From Norana najaformis (lineage: Eukaryota; Annelida; Clitellata; Crassiclitellata; Hormogastridae), in assembly GCA_964023275.1 (NCBI GenBank), contig OZ029915.1:35088573-35152572 (forward strand): 64,000 nucleotides of DNA, read 5' to 3'. The notes under the pieces were generated by a model. The model did not search any database. It was not told where the DNA came from and saw nothing but the letters and a program-made list of their open reading frames with translations. Position 1 is the stretch's first letter, and each line of letters starts with the position of its first letter. This document shows, one piece after another, positions 21,050 to 34,543 of this stretch. The position numbers were made by a program, and so were the translations under genes.

Positions 21050-24000
21050 ACTATTTATACATGGAAGCATGCGTCCATGCACTGATGTGCACGAAGATGA
21101 CCAGTGATTACGGAATAGATATAGTTATTTACAAGTTCTACTATGACGCTTAGGCTATTTCAAAGTCCGTGGCTCAGCCCAGCGTATGAGATTTTTTGTA
21201 GCGGAGTGCTTCTGAGAAGTGATTTTAAAATTTACTGCATTCATATACTGTAGGATCTACAGACTTACGACTTTCCTTCGATTGTTTTTTGTTCGTGCAC
21301 ACCTTTAGAAATACATTTCCTGGACCTTCACATAGCAACAGATCACCGAAAAAGAGTAGAAAACGCTAGGCCGATGTATGAGGTGTTTGCGACTTACCAA
21401 AGAAGAATATACGAACACAACGAATTCTGAAACTCCTCAGTGACATTATTTCGTTGGCCTACATATGTTGACAACAAAACTTGCAGTTGAGGAACACCTC
21501 GGTAAGACTGAACATTTGAAAAATTGTCGTTGGATTTCTTTAACATGGAGTAAACAGCTGACTAAACACAAAGTCTTTCGATATAAGCGGGTGGAGCTCA
21601 CATCTGTCATCCGTTCATGTCCCTTGAATACAAATACAGCTGCATGTAGGCAGTGCCTACACTCAGTGAAGCGTGTCGTTGATCTTTTAATGTGTGTGTG
21701 TGTGTGTGCATGTGTAGTAGTTGTTGTTTAACGACGCTGTGTCATAGCAAACATGATTAGCCTCGCCCTTCGACTTTATCCAGGCTGCTTGGGACTGGCA
21801 TTACCCGAATATGGCAGTGGCGGAGTTTATACTTTTAGCTGGCATTACCGTCTGTTTGTATGCATTCATGTGTGTAAGCCTAAGATTATTTTGGGCGTAC
21901 ATATCGAGACTAAATTACCAGAATCGTGTTATGTAAAATATATTAAGTATATTGAAATTAGAATAAACATGGGAAACATCCTAACTTCGTCATTGCCATA
22001 TACATACATATATATATATATATACATATATATTACAGACAGTTTGAAGTGAGTACAGCTTTGTGAACAGAATCAAATACTTTTCTTGAGTCATTACATT
22101 ATATAGCAGTTCATGGCAATTATCATTTCTCAAACTAAAGCTTTGATGCATATTACTAATGATCAGTAAAAAGCTGTGTTAGTTCTCTGAACTTCCTAAA
22201 GTAGGCCTATCTTACTGTGTTACATTACATTCTGAATGCAAACCTAAAATATGGCCTGGCAGATAAGTCAAGCACATATTTGAGAAATATTTAAGCGTCC
22301 TTAATCTCAACCTGAACGAGACCACAGCCTTTATTAGCTTTGCACTCTTTTAAGTCATGTTTCAGCTTCAGCCTAAGTTTAGAGCGTGGGAACCTTCGCC
22401 AAAATGAAAAACAGTGATCTGCTCGGTTGGTTGAATTTGTGTGCGCCTTTAGAAAGCATGGTCCGTCTGGGAAATATTCAGTTATATCGTTCTGTTCCCA
22501 TATTGTTAAACAAAACAAGACAGGCTGAGAAATTTCTGAGATTTACATCTGCGTTTCCATCAACCGTAGGCCTGCATTATAACAATAGGCCTATCAACAG
22601 ATAATGACAACAAAAATTACTCCACACCCAACTAAATCCGAATGCCAGTTAGAATTGCATTCAAAGACTGATCTCGCTAACGAGGGAAAACAACAAAGGA
22701 GGAAGATAAAATTACTCATCGAATCAACGGTGTGAGTGTGTTATTCTACGATTTGCCTGCCGATTACAGTAGGCGAGGTCAACGACTATCACAGCTTTAC
22801 CAATTGCAGAAAATTAAAAACTCAGTAGACTACAGATTAACAGTACAATATATAACATTTCAGCTGCATAAATACCCTAAAAATGTTATATCAGGATCCA
22901 GAGTTTAGGAAGTAAGACATACAATAATATGCTAATACTGTAGGCCTATATATTTTATTTATGTAACGAATGCAGCATAATTTGGGATATCACTGGAAAT
23001 GACACAATAATATTTTCTTTATTAGTGCTTGGGAAAACTCGCGCAACCGTGGATGGCTCATGTTTGTTTATAAATTCAGTTGAATTTACACCAGGTTTGA
23101 GTCATTCATTTTGTACAAGCACGACCTATCTTGCGCCATAATAAAGAAGAATATATAGATCAACAGACCATATAGGTCTATAATCAATTATTTTCTGCTG
23201 TCTGGTTCCTTTGTTGACAGTTTTCCACAGCTACAATGACAAAGTTTGCTCATGAGCACCCAAAAACGTATGCCTATGGCTGCTTAGAATTCGCAAGGGT
23301 CGAGATCAGCACTGTAGAAAGCGAAGATCGCTCTAAAAAGTTAACGACAAAAATTATTGTAGTTTTATTAATGATAACTATAGGCCTAATTTATACAGCA
23401 TCGTAAGGAATGGGCTATTTCTAGAGTGCTTTAGAACGATACTTTTAAGCGTGAGTGCTAAAATTATACACAGAATTTCAATGTTTTTTCAAAGCATGAA
23501 TGATTTCGGCTCTCTTAGTAGATACCGGAAGGCAGGTAACATTGTTGAGTGCTTTAGTGTAGTTGCTACATGGCAAGATGAAAGAGAAACTGCTTACCCA
23601 TGGTGCAATTTGTGGATGGAAGCACCGAGCGGAACAACCGGTTTTGCAGTGGTTGAATTGAAGGGAGGAACAGCCGCTGGGTTCTAAATACGCTTATGGA
23701 TAGATATCTGCAAAGGACAAGTCGATTAAGCGGCTTGTTATAAAGGCTTGTCATAAGCTGCCAACGGTTTGGGCAACATTTACCCAAAAGTAGATCAAGT
23801 CACTCCTTCATGTAGGGCTACCGCTTCGGCTTTTTATCAGAACATCTTGAGTTAGAATTTTGGCGTATCATTTAACAAACAGAAATGTTCGAAGCCATGA
23901 AACCTACGAGGAAAGGTCACCCAGCTGACTGATTACTGTTACCGGAACTTCAACGCAACACCTTTTGCCTTACCAAACTTTGCTCAGCACTTTGAAGCGC

Positions 24001-26520
24001 ACAAATAATAAATTTCTTTAAATTATTTCAATGTATTTAGTACGATCACGCACGCAGTGAAAATGGATGCTGCTTAATACGAACGTGAAGGCATGTTATA
24101 CTTCCTGGTTGAATATTTATTCATTCAGATTAGATCGTGCTTGCACAGGAGTCGTAACGAATGTTTGTTTAATTATGTGAATTGGGCAAATAGTTTAGGC
24201 TTATTCGTCGGCCTCCATAGACGTTAGCTGTTAAGGGAATTTCCGTCTCTTAATACTTTCTGGGATTTCATCTTGAAGCAGGTTTAGCATACCAGCAAGA
24301 CTATGGACTGACAGTTACAGTTTCTCGCGAATATCTAAATAACAAACGTGTATCAACATAAAATCTGCCTATCGTTGCTGTTAACCTGCTGCTCAAATGA
24401 CGATAGACATAGGCCTACGGGTGTTAACACGGCAGGCTTTCGTAAAGGTTGCACTGGTCTGTAAAGACGATTTCATCCTTAAGCCATGTAGGCCTATAGA
24501 ATGTGAAGCTGAATATGGTGGAATTGTCAATGGCACTTCAAGGCTATGTTATCACATCTGCACTTGGATCGCAAGCTTGCAAGCTAATAATAATAGGGCC
24601 TACGAATTAGGATAGTCTCATAATTAAAACTGCAGTACAGTTACAAATAGCCGAAATGGTTTGAGTAAAAGCCTTAAAATAAACCAGACATACAAAGCCA
24701 AAACCGATGAGGCCACGGTCAATTACTGTAAAGAGAATTATGCATAATTCTCGCTTAAGTTTTTCTTACCTTTCATGATTGCAAGGCCCCCCATACAGGG
24801 CATTTGCCGGACGCCATTCTTGGGGGTCGTCTGTCCGTTGAAATGCAAAACGAATGTGTAATGTCAATGACTATATATCTCCGAAATGTCTTAGTGCCAC
24901 TTTAGGGATACTAGGTTATTTATTGGCGCTATATATATCAAGGATGCAAGAGCCAGGTTGCTTGGTCAGTTTCGGTGCCAGATCATTTCCCGGGGGGGGG
25001 GGTTTGACCCAGGGAGACAGCATGGTTCTAACAGTGAATGCTGCATTCTGCGTGTTGCGTAGGTGCTTTGTGAACTGTTTTAAACTATGTAATGGATTAC
25101 CTGCACGAATTAACATGGATTCGTGGCGCCTCAAGCGACTAACAAGTGACCACGCAGCAATTTGGTTCAAAATTATGGTAAACTCACATTGATGCAGACC
25201 TCACTGCAGTCTGTTCACTGCGCTTCACTTCGAAGAGAGAAATCTGTGATCCACCTCTTGGCTACCCGGTAACAGTCACATCAAGCCCCTCTTAGCTATC
25301 ACTCCTAAAGGCTCAGCATTCATAATTGAAGTTCCATACTTCTTCCAGAAATCTTACTCTTAATCATCCAATTTGCCTTCTTCCCATTTCTCTCAACCTA
25401 AACATGACGCACTGTAACAGCTCTTGTGTCTCCCGGCAACCAGATCTTGTGTTACCTCAGAGTAGCCTACTTCTGGATAGCTCCTCTCAAGTCATATCAG
25501 AGGGGCTGTCGTGGAGAGCCGGTAAATAAGCTTGTACCCCGCGTTTAGCTTTAAAGCAGTGCTTCAGTGATTTCTAGTTTACAGTTATTACGCCTACGAT
25601 TACAAACCGTCGAGGGAACTTTCTCAATGTAGCATGATAAACTATCAAAGGCGGAGATGTCAGCGTTTTACTTCCTTTCGTTTATTAAAAGCGACAGCAT
25701 GTATCTGTGCATTGATTAAATGCTTTTCCAAACGAGCCTAACGACGAAAGCATCTGGCTATTCAGATGGAGGGACCTAACTGGATAAGCAGCCGAGTGTC
25801 ATGTGCAACGAGTGGGGAGAAAAGACATCTACATGGTTCTCATGCCAAATGGGAAACTCAGTGGACAAAGCAGGTTGATTCCACAGACCCAATGTAGAAA
25901 TCGCAGGGACCTCTTTGAACAAGAAAAGACAAAGGCGATAATGGCAACGAAGAATGAATGGAATACGACGCCAGCTGGTATCCACTCTGTCCCCCTTACA
26001 TTCAGGATCGGTAAATGAGTACCAAACGTAACTTGGGAGGTTAAAATGATGTCATGTCATTGGATTGATGAAGGGATTTCTGTGCCTCAGCCGAAAGATA
26101 TTTCGGCAACGAAAGCATGTTTCTGAGGAGTTTCTATGGAGGCGTTTAAACAAGTGATTTATTCGCTATCTTAATCTTTCAGATTTATTCAATAATCCAG
26201 GGGTTAAACTGATCATCTGAATGATCGATCACCATGCATTCAGATTAAACTGACCTCTTAAATTTATTGGTCCACGAAAAGCGACAGCACAAAGATTGGC
26301 AGTTGCTGGGTGGAGATGCAGTTACCGAATCAAAACCATGGCCTTTGATACGAAGGTATGATTAAATAAAAACAATGCACCAAAGGTCATATACTTCACT
26401 TTCTGTACATACAAAGCTATGACTGGATTCCGCAAGCGTGGCAGCAGAGGATTTTAATTCTTTAATAATTAATAAACGTGTTGCAGAAAGCTCTGCTTTA
26501 AGTAAGAATACTTGATCTAT
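21050..26520 (+). other. No supported gene
   Basis: Contains short GT and TA runs (21690-21710, 22000-22035), a run of ten or so G near 24992-25002, and many taggcct words. Open frames are short and lack a matching splice context. It probably holds introns upstream of gene B or intergenic DNA. Confidence 0.4.
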
Positions 26521-26717
26521 GCTCGATTTCAGATTAGTTGCGGGAAAACAAGACGTAAAGCCTTCTTTTCTGGTTTCGTGATTATTGTGCTTTTGTGCTG
26601 ACTAGAAGCAAGAAGATCTTTGGCATTCTTAGATTGTCTTCGTGTGACTTTAATGCCCTTATTCCACACATGAATATCCGCCAGCGGCCCACTCTTCTTC
26701 AGTCTATCATGTCGAAT

Positions 26718-26790
26718 GCTGTTGTTGTTGTTGCTGTTGTTGTTGCTGTTGTTGCTGCTGTTGTTTTTGTTGCTGCTGTTGTTGTGAGAA
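26718..26790 (+). repeat. (GTT/GCT)n trinucleotide repeat
   Basis: Mixed gttgttgct units. On the minus strand it would read as poly-Asn/Ser. Confidence 0.85.
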
Positions 26791-26828
26791 TGAACGAAGC
26801 AGTCCGTGTATTGCATATTGCATTGATT

Positions 26829-27115
26829 TCATTCTATAGTCCTAATGATCCTGAGCGTAGTAAAGAAGCATTCCTTTGGGTCAGCCGTCAGTCGTGCAGT
26901 GTCACTCTGCTCATCGCGTCCGGTGATCGTCCTGTCCTCGTCCTGTCCTCGTATTGTCCCTCCTTCTTGCGTTCCAACATCAACCTGGCTCTGCCTCTCT
27001 GAATCTTCGTTGTCCTGCAGTCTCAGCAACTGTTCAATGGCGATGTTTCGCATGTCGATCTGCTGCTTCAGGTCGTGTCTTTCCTCCAACAGCCGAACCA
27101 GATCTTCCGACACAG
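26829..27115 (-). CDS. Gene C, last exon: coiled coil
   Basis: On the minus strand, after acceptor ttgctctag (phase 1), it reads VSEDLVRLLEERHDLKQQID, MRNIAIEQLLRLQDNEDSER, then a polar tail with TQEGGTIRGQDEDRTITGRD and stop TGA at 26829-26831. The first half has heptad spacing of Leu/Ile, i.e. a coiled coil. It joins in phase to the exon at 29811-29873 (G|CT gives Ala) and makes one continuous coiled coil. The SEDLVRLLEERHDL segment is reminiscent of the C-terminal coiled coil of SCHIP1-type proteins, but this is resemblance from memory only. Confidence 0.55.
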
Positions 27116-27303
27116 CTAGAGCAACGAATCATATCACACACTATTATTAATTTTACTGTTAACGTTACTATTGCTATTATTATTATAGTTGTTGTTGTAA
27201 TTGTTATCGTTATGAATGCTATTATTATTTTTTTAAATTAGATAAAATTGTAATTGATTATATATTTTATGCTTATTATTAAATTTATTATGTACAGGCT
27301 ATT

Positions 27304-27304
27304 C

Positions 27305-27402
<98 letters not shown>
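27304..27402 (+). repeat. (ATT)n microsatellite
   Basis: About 99 bp of uninterrupted att repeats. Confidence 0.97.
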
Positions 27403-27403
<1 letters not shown>

Positions 27404-27914
27404 ATTACGGATGTATGTAGCGCTCACAGTCACACAGAAATGTGACTTTAATGGATAACAATCCAAACTTATAAAAATTACTTTCTAACATAACACAAAC
27501 TCGTTTAATCCGCCTAACTATTCGACTAAATTATAGATATTATCAGGTATTACACGAATGTATGCATTAATACTGTCATTAACAAAACGCATATGTTTAA
27601 TACAGACCGACGCATAATGTAAATATTTCATGCAACATATACTCCTCTAACTACAGGTGAAACTCAGAATATTTGTCTTTATGACACTCTGTGTAAACAG
27701 ACAAATATTTGTTTCCTTGTGGGTCATCTTGGGTCGACCATTGAGAGTTTTACAACCTGTCAAAAGTTGCGATGTTAATGCAAGAGCACCAATCCACTGC
27801 ATTCGTTGTCCAGCTGTTGATGCTGGTGTGGTCTGGGGCAAAACTGGGGCTTCCCAACACCGAAGCCAGTAACTTCTGAAGAAGTTCTCACTTTCGATGC
27901 ACGACAGCCTTGTT

Positions 27915-28075
27915 TGATATACTATTATGACTTTGAGCCTCATTTTGATATATTATTCGTTCGTTTTGATATATCATTATGACTTTTAGCCTCGTTTTGA
28001 TATATTATTCGTTCGTTTTGATATATCATTATGACTTTTAGACTCGTTTTGATATATTATTATGACTTTGCTGAC
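27915..28075 (+). repeat. ~55-bp tandem repeat
   Basis: About three units built from gttttgatatattattcgtt and gatatatcattatgactttt, with slight divergence at both ends. Confidence 0.85.
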
Positions 28076-28204
28076 GATAAATGAACAGCTGCAAACATCT
28101 GATGAACTCGTGAACTGATCATCAGAGTGCCAGGAAATGATGATGGGTGTGTATTTGTTGGTAAAACACGATAGTCACCTGCGCTGAGCAGCAATTATGT
28201 AGAA

Positions 28205-28290
28205 TGTATGGATAAGCTGGTTCCCGCGACTTAGCTTACTCATGGCGCTGTTGAAATCTCAAGTTTACGATTACGATTACGAATATGCCC
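28205..28290 (-). repeat. Family R1, minus-strand partial copy
   Basis: Reverse complement of the first part of the 17456 copy: gtaatcgtaatcgtaaac, ttgagatttcaacagcgcc, aagtcgcgggaaccagctta. Confidence 0.7.
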
Positions 28291-28499
28291 GCATCTTCAC
28301 ACGAAAAGCCTCTAAAGCCCTAACATCCTAATGTATGCAGACATCACTGAAACAGTCAAGTCATCCGAAAGTGATATGTCAAATCAATAATGGAACAAAA
28401 TAGTCGGCCCGTCAGGCTACATACACATCAAGCCACTCCTTAATGTTCGCACTTTTGGTGGCACTGAGAACAAAAGATGGAATCCTCGAATGATGGAAG

Positions 28500-28582
28500 A
28501 CTGAGCTGGTTTCCGCAACTTAGCTTTCTTTGGGTGTTTTAAAAATATCGAGTTTACAGATACGATTACGACCTGTGTTTCT
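28500..28582 (-). repeat. Family R1, second minus-strand partial copy
   Basis: Reverse complement shows ggtcgtaatcgta, aaactcgat and aaagctaagttgcggaaacc in the same order as other R1 copies. It lies 210 bp from the copy at 28205, so the two may be a local duplication. Confidence 0.62.
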
Positions 28583-29227
28583 CTAATCCCATTTTACATC
28601 ATTTAAACTCTGTCTCGTTGGGATATGAGGTCAATAAGACCCAGATAAATCTTGTCAGTCCGATTTGATGAACGCTGATACCATTCGCATCTTCAGTCGA
28701 ATGAGAAGTATGTGGCAAGTTTCATCCGCAGAATTGACTTCAGCGATTGAGATATCATCCGTGACTGATGGGGCAGCAGTGCAATCAGGGACCATGCGTG
28801 ATGATATCTCATGTGGTTTTGCAGGAAATCGAATGGTGCTCGGCGGCATGGTAAACAACCTGTCCAATTCTGAGTGGTGTGTTTCAAGCAGAAGCAGCTG
28901 AAGGTCCCGATGTTGAATCGTTTTCTGGTTCTGGCTTCTGTTGGTGCTGTACATGATGATGGTGATGATATTGATGGAGATGGTGATAACGATTGGGTGA
29001 TGATAGTGATGCGATGATAACAATATGGATGGGGATGGTGATGCTGCAGTTCTGAACAGTTATTCGTTTGGTTCTACATGTTTGCACTTAGTGGCCATGT
29101 ATGGGGGAGGGGGGCTTCCCTCTATTCGAGTTTCATTTGCCTCCGACCTTTCATTCTTATTGAACTGTGGCTGCGAGAAGAACCTTTGAGAGCTTCTTAG
29201 AAGGCGCTATACTTGTTCAAATACCTA

Positions 29228-29335
29228 CATACATGCGATGATCATGATGACGACAATGATGACGACAATGATGACGACAATGATGACGACAATGATGACG
29301 AGGAGGAGGAGGAGGAGGAGGAGGACAACGATGAT
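29228..29335 (+). repeat. (ATGATGACGACA)n and (GAG)n
   Basis: Several 12-bp units of atgatgacgaca followed by gag repeats. It directly follows an aaggcgctatacttg module. Confidence 0.9.
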
Positions 29336-29810
29336 AATAGCAAATACAATGATGACAACGTTGTTTTATGCTCTGCCCAGCTAACCTTCTCCACCCTGCG
29401 CCGTACCCATAACTCTACAGTCTCCAGTCTTCTGATGTCTTCTTTTCTGATGCTCCATGTTTCCGATCGATTTAAGACCACGCTCCATATCAATGTTTGA
29501 CCATTCTTTTCTTTAGGTTCCTGTTCAGTCCTCTTCTCGTTAATTCTTTCCTCTTCATAAAATGTGAAGAAGATGACAAAAGGGCCGACGAGGGGAAGTG
29601 GAATAGCGGTAGAAGATAAGAATTCTAGAACCCTACAAGACTTCAATGATGTCAGAAGACGGTGGAAGGAATATATATCGGACCTTTTTAAGCATAACTT
29701 TTAGCATAAGGCTATCGCTTAGGAAAATATTGATGATGACAGGCAAAACTAGCTACATGTCTGTTTAATGGTTGTGGCGATAAAGTCGTATCCGATGTTT
29801 TCATTCTTAC

Positions 29811-29873
29811 CTTGAACTTGCATCCTGAAGTTTTCTAATAATGTCTTCAAATCGTCGTAACTCCGATGTTGTA
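29811..29873 (-). CDS. Gene C, penultimate exon: coiled coil
   Basis: Minus-strand 63-bp exon with good splice sites (acceptor gttcatttcag, donor CAAG|gtaaga), phase 1-1. It reads QHRSYDDLKTLLENFRMQVQ. Joined to the exon at 26829-27115 it gives MQVQ-A-VSEDLV with no break in heptad spacing. The intron between them, about 2.7 kb, holds two R1 repeats and a long ATT run. Upstream exons were not found. Confidence 0.55.
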
Positions 29874-30059
29874 CTGAAATGAACGAGACAATGTATGGCT
29901 TTAGAATGACGTAATCGCAGCAGTTCGTATATAGGCCATCATCATTATTATATGGGTTATCATCATCTTTATAATCGTCGCCATCACTCTCTTCAACCAC
30001 TATAATCATCGTTAAAGGCAACATCTTTGTCATATTTGTCGTAAACTCTGTCATCAATA

Positions 30060-30190
30060 TGACCATCAGCGATATTTTGTGTATGTATGTATGAATATAT
30101 GTATGTCTGTATGCATATATATATATATGTGTGTATGTATATATGTATGAATGTATGTATGTATGTATGTATGTATGTATAAATGTATGC
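30060..30190 (+). repeat. (TATG)n-rich microsatellite cluster
   Basis: Repeated tgtatgtatg and atatat runs, ending in seven tatg units; followed by a tatatagcacttttaaaacc module. Confidence 0.85.
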
Positions 30191-30239
30191 ATAATGTATA
30201 TGGCTATTTATATAGCACTTTTAAAACCTCACAAGGGCC

Positions 30240-33000
30240 TTATTTTATAATCATGCTTACCATTATCAACAACACCGGCAACCAAGTTGTCGTCATTAAT
30301 GGTAAGAGAGGCAACTTAGACTATATACTGTAGGGCCTACTGTATATAGAAGCGTACAATGCAAGAAAAAAGTAGTTAAATAGTCCATCTATACTCAGTC
30401 GCTTTATAGGCCTACATTGTTCAGTTGGAAGTCATTCACAAGCAAATGTTTACATGTACCAACACAGCTTATGGCCTATACTTGACTGTTTATATTATTT
30501 TCAAGGTCACCTCGATAGTATACGCACATATTGATCTGTCTGTACTTACGTTGCCTTTATGCTTGCCACCCACATCATCTACTCTAAATTTAAGGCCATT
30601 CATCCTAATGTTTGGCATTTAAAAAAATCCAGTTTCTGGAACTTCCTTAGAGTTGTGATTTGTGTGGCCTGTAGCTTTGCATTACATTGCCAGCGCCACT
30701 TCCTACGCGTTTGTGATCAATGCAGAGTTATCCAGAAGAAATATTGCTTTGTCGGAACATTGCGTGATTTATTCGCCAACCGTACATCTGAATGCGTGTG
30801 TTCGATGGACGAACGGGCTTTTCGATGAACCGCTATGTGGCGGCGCCTTTATATAGCGCCGTCGTTCGCTAAATGATGATCTATATAGTACGGACGTTGA
30901 TGCATGGCGCCAAGACGTGTCTTAAAGAAATTGCCGATGTAGCTTGTAGAGTTTTTTCTGCTGTATTTATTGTTATTTTACGATTTCGTTGTGGTCGCCA
31001 CATCGAAACGGTCTTCCTTTGCAGCTTAGATTGAGTTAAATGCAGGTTGACGTCTGTGGAAAGGCAACGGTGCACGCGCAGGTCAGCGCCACTCGCAAAA
31101 CAATGCCTGGCCATTGCAAACACCTATGTGGCTAGTATGCTCACCATAGGCCACATGTCTAGTGCTTTACTGTCTCGTGATTACATGTACATATGTATAA
31201 TTTTGGTCACAATATGTTGATGATTTTTAAGATGGTGTATTTTGTACGAAATGTCCAGGCTTACACCGACCGCACGCATCGGTACATGGTTCTTAAAACA
31301 ATGCCTGGCTATTGCAAACACCTAAGTAGCTAGCACGCTCACCACAGGCCACATTTCTAGTGCTTCAGTGTCTCGTAACTACATATGTATACGTTCTGGT
31401 CGCAATAATGTTGGTTGCACTGATGATTTTTAAGATGGTGTATTTTGAACGAAATGTCGAGGCTTACATCGACCGCACGCATCGCATGGTGACTGCAAGA
31501 TTCTTAAAACAATGCTTGGCTATTGCATCTAAATGGCTAACATGATCACCACAGGCCACATTTCTAGTGCTTTAGTGTCTAGTAACTCCAGGTGTATATG
31601 TATAAATTTTGGTCACAATATGTTGATGATTTTTAAGATGGTGTACTTTGTACGAAATGTCTAGGCTTACGTCGAACGCCCGCACGCATCGCGTGGTGAC
31701 TGTATGGTTCTTAACACTCCTTAGGCCGTCTGTCTGTCTGTCTGCTGCAGTTGCCCGATTGTAGTTCTTAGACGAGCTGTGTGAGTCGAGTTAGGCTGGG
31801 GTTATAACCTCGGCGGACGTTGAATGATGAGCTCTGCTCTGTATCAATATGGTCAGCCGAACAAATTATCAGATTTCCTCTTTGGTTTTTGCATGCCGCA
31901 GCAACTGCTGGTTCGCAGTGCAGATAAATGAGTTCCTGTCATTCGCAAGATGCATAGGGCAAAAAATGAATAGTGCATTGGACAAATATGAAAGAGTCTT
32001 AAATTTTTTAGCATGATCGGGTTTGGCAGAGGTCGACGTAGATCTATCAGTCCTTTTCATTTTCCTTGAAACTTAACCCATTATTGGATGCTTTTATTTG
32101 GGCCTTTTTCATACATGATTAGAATTGAAATGGCATTCGATCTCCATACATATATTATTTAAGCTAGTTAAAAGATATAGCGATGGTCATATATATTCTT
32201 GGCCACATTCTGCTCACAATTTGGATTAGGCCTAATTACTTGAAATGTTTCTCAGCATTACTATCTTTCGTGTTTTTCTGTTACCTCTGCATGCTCCGAT
32301 GTTCTTTAAAATTCAGGAAATTTCAAAATTCCTCAAAATCAAGGTTTCAGGAAACTTCCTGAGACGCAAGGAGGCTGCAAACGCCCAGCTGGGGCAAGTT
32401 ACACGAATTTTCCTCAAACCTGAGGACGTGAGAATTTCTCGAAGGGTGAGATTGAAAGTTAGTTCCGGTGCAAGTTTGTTTCCCAGGGTCAGCATTGGCT
32501 GTTAGGTTGCAACTAATTACATCGTTTTCAGTCATCGTTGACTGTATGCAGACCCTTAAGATTGTTTTGCTGGGTTTCGATTCAACTGACCTCGGATTCT
32601 AACTAACTAGCTTACTTATTTATTTCATGTGGCATTTACCTTCGATTCATGTGCTATTAAAGTGGCGCTATCGAAGTCTTTAGGCCTATATTGCTTTAGC
32701 GTTTCATTTTTAGAGTTTCATTTTTACCAGTCGTTTGGCAAAAAAATCTATAATGCTCAAAGGGCGGCAAACCTTTTGTCTATTCTTGGATCTGAAGTTG
32801 GCAAAACACCAGATGTGTCCAAGAATTTATTTATGGCGGTCTAGCAAAAGCAACGCGCAGCTAACAAACCAGTTCAAATGTAAACATTTCTAGCATTCAG
32901 TCATTTTCTAATTATTTAACTAATTAACGCATTCACTCTGTCGAATTTTCGGTGGGTCCGTCAGTCAATCGGTCGGTCGATCTAGTTTGTAATGATGGAG
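30240..33000 (+). other. No supported gene; contains a 200-bp tandem repeat
   Basis: AT-rich. The only structure seen is the three-unit repeat at 31102-31717. Confidence 0.4.
31102..31717 (+). repeat. ~205-bp tandem repeat, three diverged units
   Basis: Units start near 31102, 31300 and 31510 with aatgcctggccattgc or variants. Each contains accacaggccacat, gtgctt, gatttttaagatggtgta and a cgcacgcatcg block. Divergence is moderate (substitutions and indels). Confidence 0.88.
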
Positions 33001-33059
33001 GTTTGATATCCGAACACACTGTCCATCCAAGCAGCTTATTGCCAAGTTATTGGGTAAAC

Positions 33060-33740
33060 TCTTCGAAGAAATATTACGCCAATCGGGAGTTCAGCCGGCC
33101 CTTGAGCGTCGGCCGTCGGCACAAAGCGAAGGCAGAGACAAAGTGTACATCGGCCGCGATGCTTTATGTCTCTTGGTTCGCCGGAGTAGATCGGGACAAT
33201 CCGTGTCTGGACCCTCAACCCCTGGCAGCTGCGGCCGAGGCTGCTTCTGCATTATGCGCATAAAATTCGCCGCCTCGTTCTGAGTGCCGGCCTTTAGTTG
33301 ATACTAAATCAATATTATCACTCGGGCTTATATTGGCATTTGCCATCTAATCCCGTATCAATCATAATCCCTTCAGGCAGGCCGACCGGCGAGTGGGTCG
33401 ATGACCCTGTCCCGCTCTTCAGCCGTTGGCCACAGCCCCTCCTGTAACTCGCCCTCCACTGGGCGTTTGCACCCTTCTTGCGTCTGAGATGCTCGTAACT
33501 GACAATCTGTCGATGAAACCCGTTTAGTAGGTTCTGTAGGGTGGCCCTTGTTCTGCTTGCATGCTCGCAGGCCACCAAATGGGCTAGAGATTGTTATCCT
33601 ATCCCTCCAAGTAGCGAAGGGAGTTGGTCGGAAACCATGGAGGGCAGAGTGCAGGGAAAGATGTCGATGGCGGATATGATGCGCCGACACAAATAGAATA
33701 CGGGCGACTGATGTAGGAACGGAGGCGGCGAATGTCTAAA
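33060..33740 (+). other. GC- and CpG-rich patch, no gene model
   Basis: Notably richer in C, G and CpG than the surroundings (for example cggccgtcggc and cggccgcgatgc). Open frames exist on both strands but none has convincing splice sites or a recognised motif. It could be a promoter-type CpG patch or a GC-rich repeat. Confidence 0.35.
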
Positions 33741-34543
33741 TCTGCTGCCTATAAAACACGATAAGTAGTCCGCCGAAGTTAATGTTGTCCCGCACGAACA
33801 GAAGAGCGGTCTGTAATCAGAAGAGGAAGATGAAAAGTTTCCATTAAACAGCTGTACATACGTCAGTTTTATGTGTGTTTGCTATGCATATTGTTTATGT
33901 ATACCAGACTAGACGGTTATTACCAGCTTTAGAACTTAGGGGGTGGCCCAGTCATGTCATGTTTGCAAAATATTAGCACACTGCACGCCATTCTGCCAAG
34001 CTTATAGGCGCCTGCGTCTCTTGCGCAGGCTGGGTATTTCTAATTTTGATCTGGGATCTTTTGAAATTATATGGTCTATGGATAATCATAATAATAGTAA
34101 TCCATAATCCAAGAACTTCTATAGCCCCACTGTAATAATGCTAAATAATCGATCTAATCCAAATTGTGAGCAGAATGTAGCTGCAAAGCAAAGCCGGTGT
34201 GCATACCAATTTCCAGGGTGAGTTCAGTCAAAAGCCATGAGAGAAATCCGATAAGACACAGAAACAACCATAGGAGGAAATGAGACCAGAGCATATGCTA
34301 CACAAACCAAGACAGACATAGGAATGTGGCGCCTCAACATTTGAATATCACGAATGCGACAGAGGGTTGTCCTGCATATCGAGTCAATGTGTTCACTGAA
34401 GGATACATTAGAATCAAATACACCTGAATTACGAGCCTAACATGTAGCTGCGATGTATGACAAAATTCCCGAGATGCGCAGAATTCAGAGATTTAAATTT
34501 TTGTTCAACAGCCGCGTTGTACAGAAAAGCACAGCAACTCAGC

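Noticed and set aside
27647..27943. Minus-strand 98-codon frame with several Cys
   Set aside because: No recognised motif and no consistent splice sites; the start codon is not ATG.
28693..29000. Minus-strand frame HRDLQLLLLETHHSELDRLF and on, with possible splice sites
   Set aside because: Its end phase (0) does not match the next exon of gene C, whereas 29811-29873 joins 26829-27115 directly.
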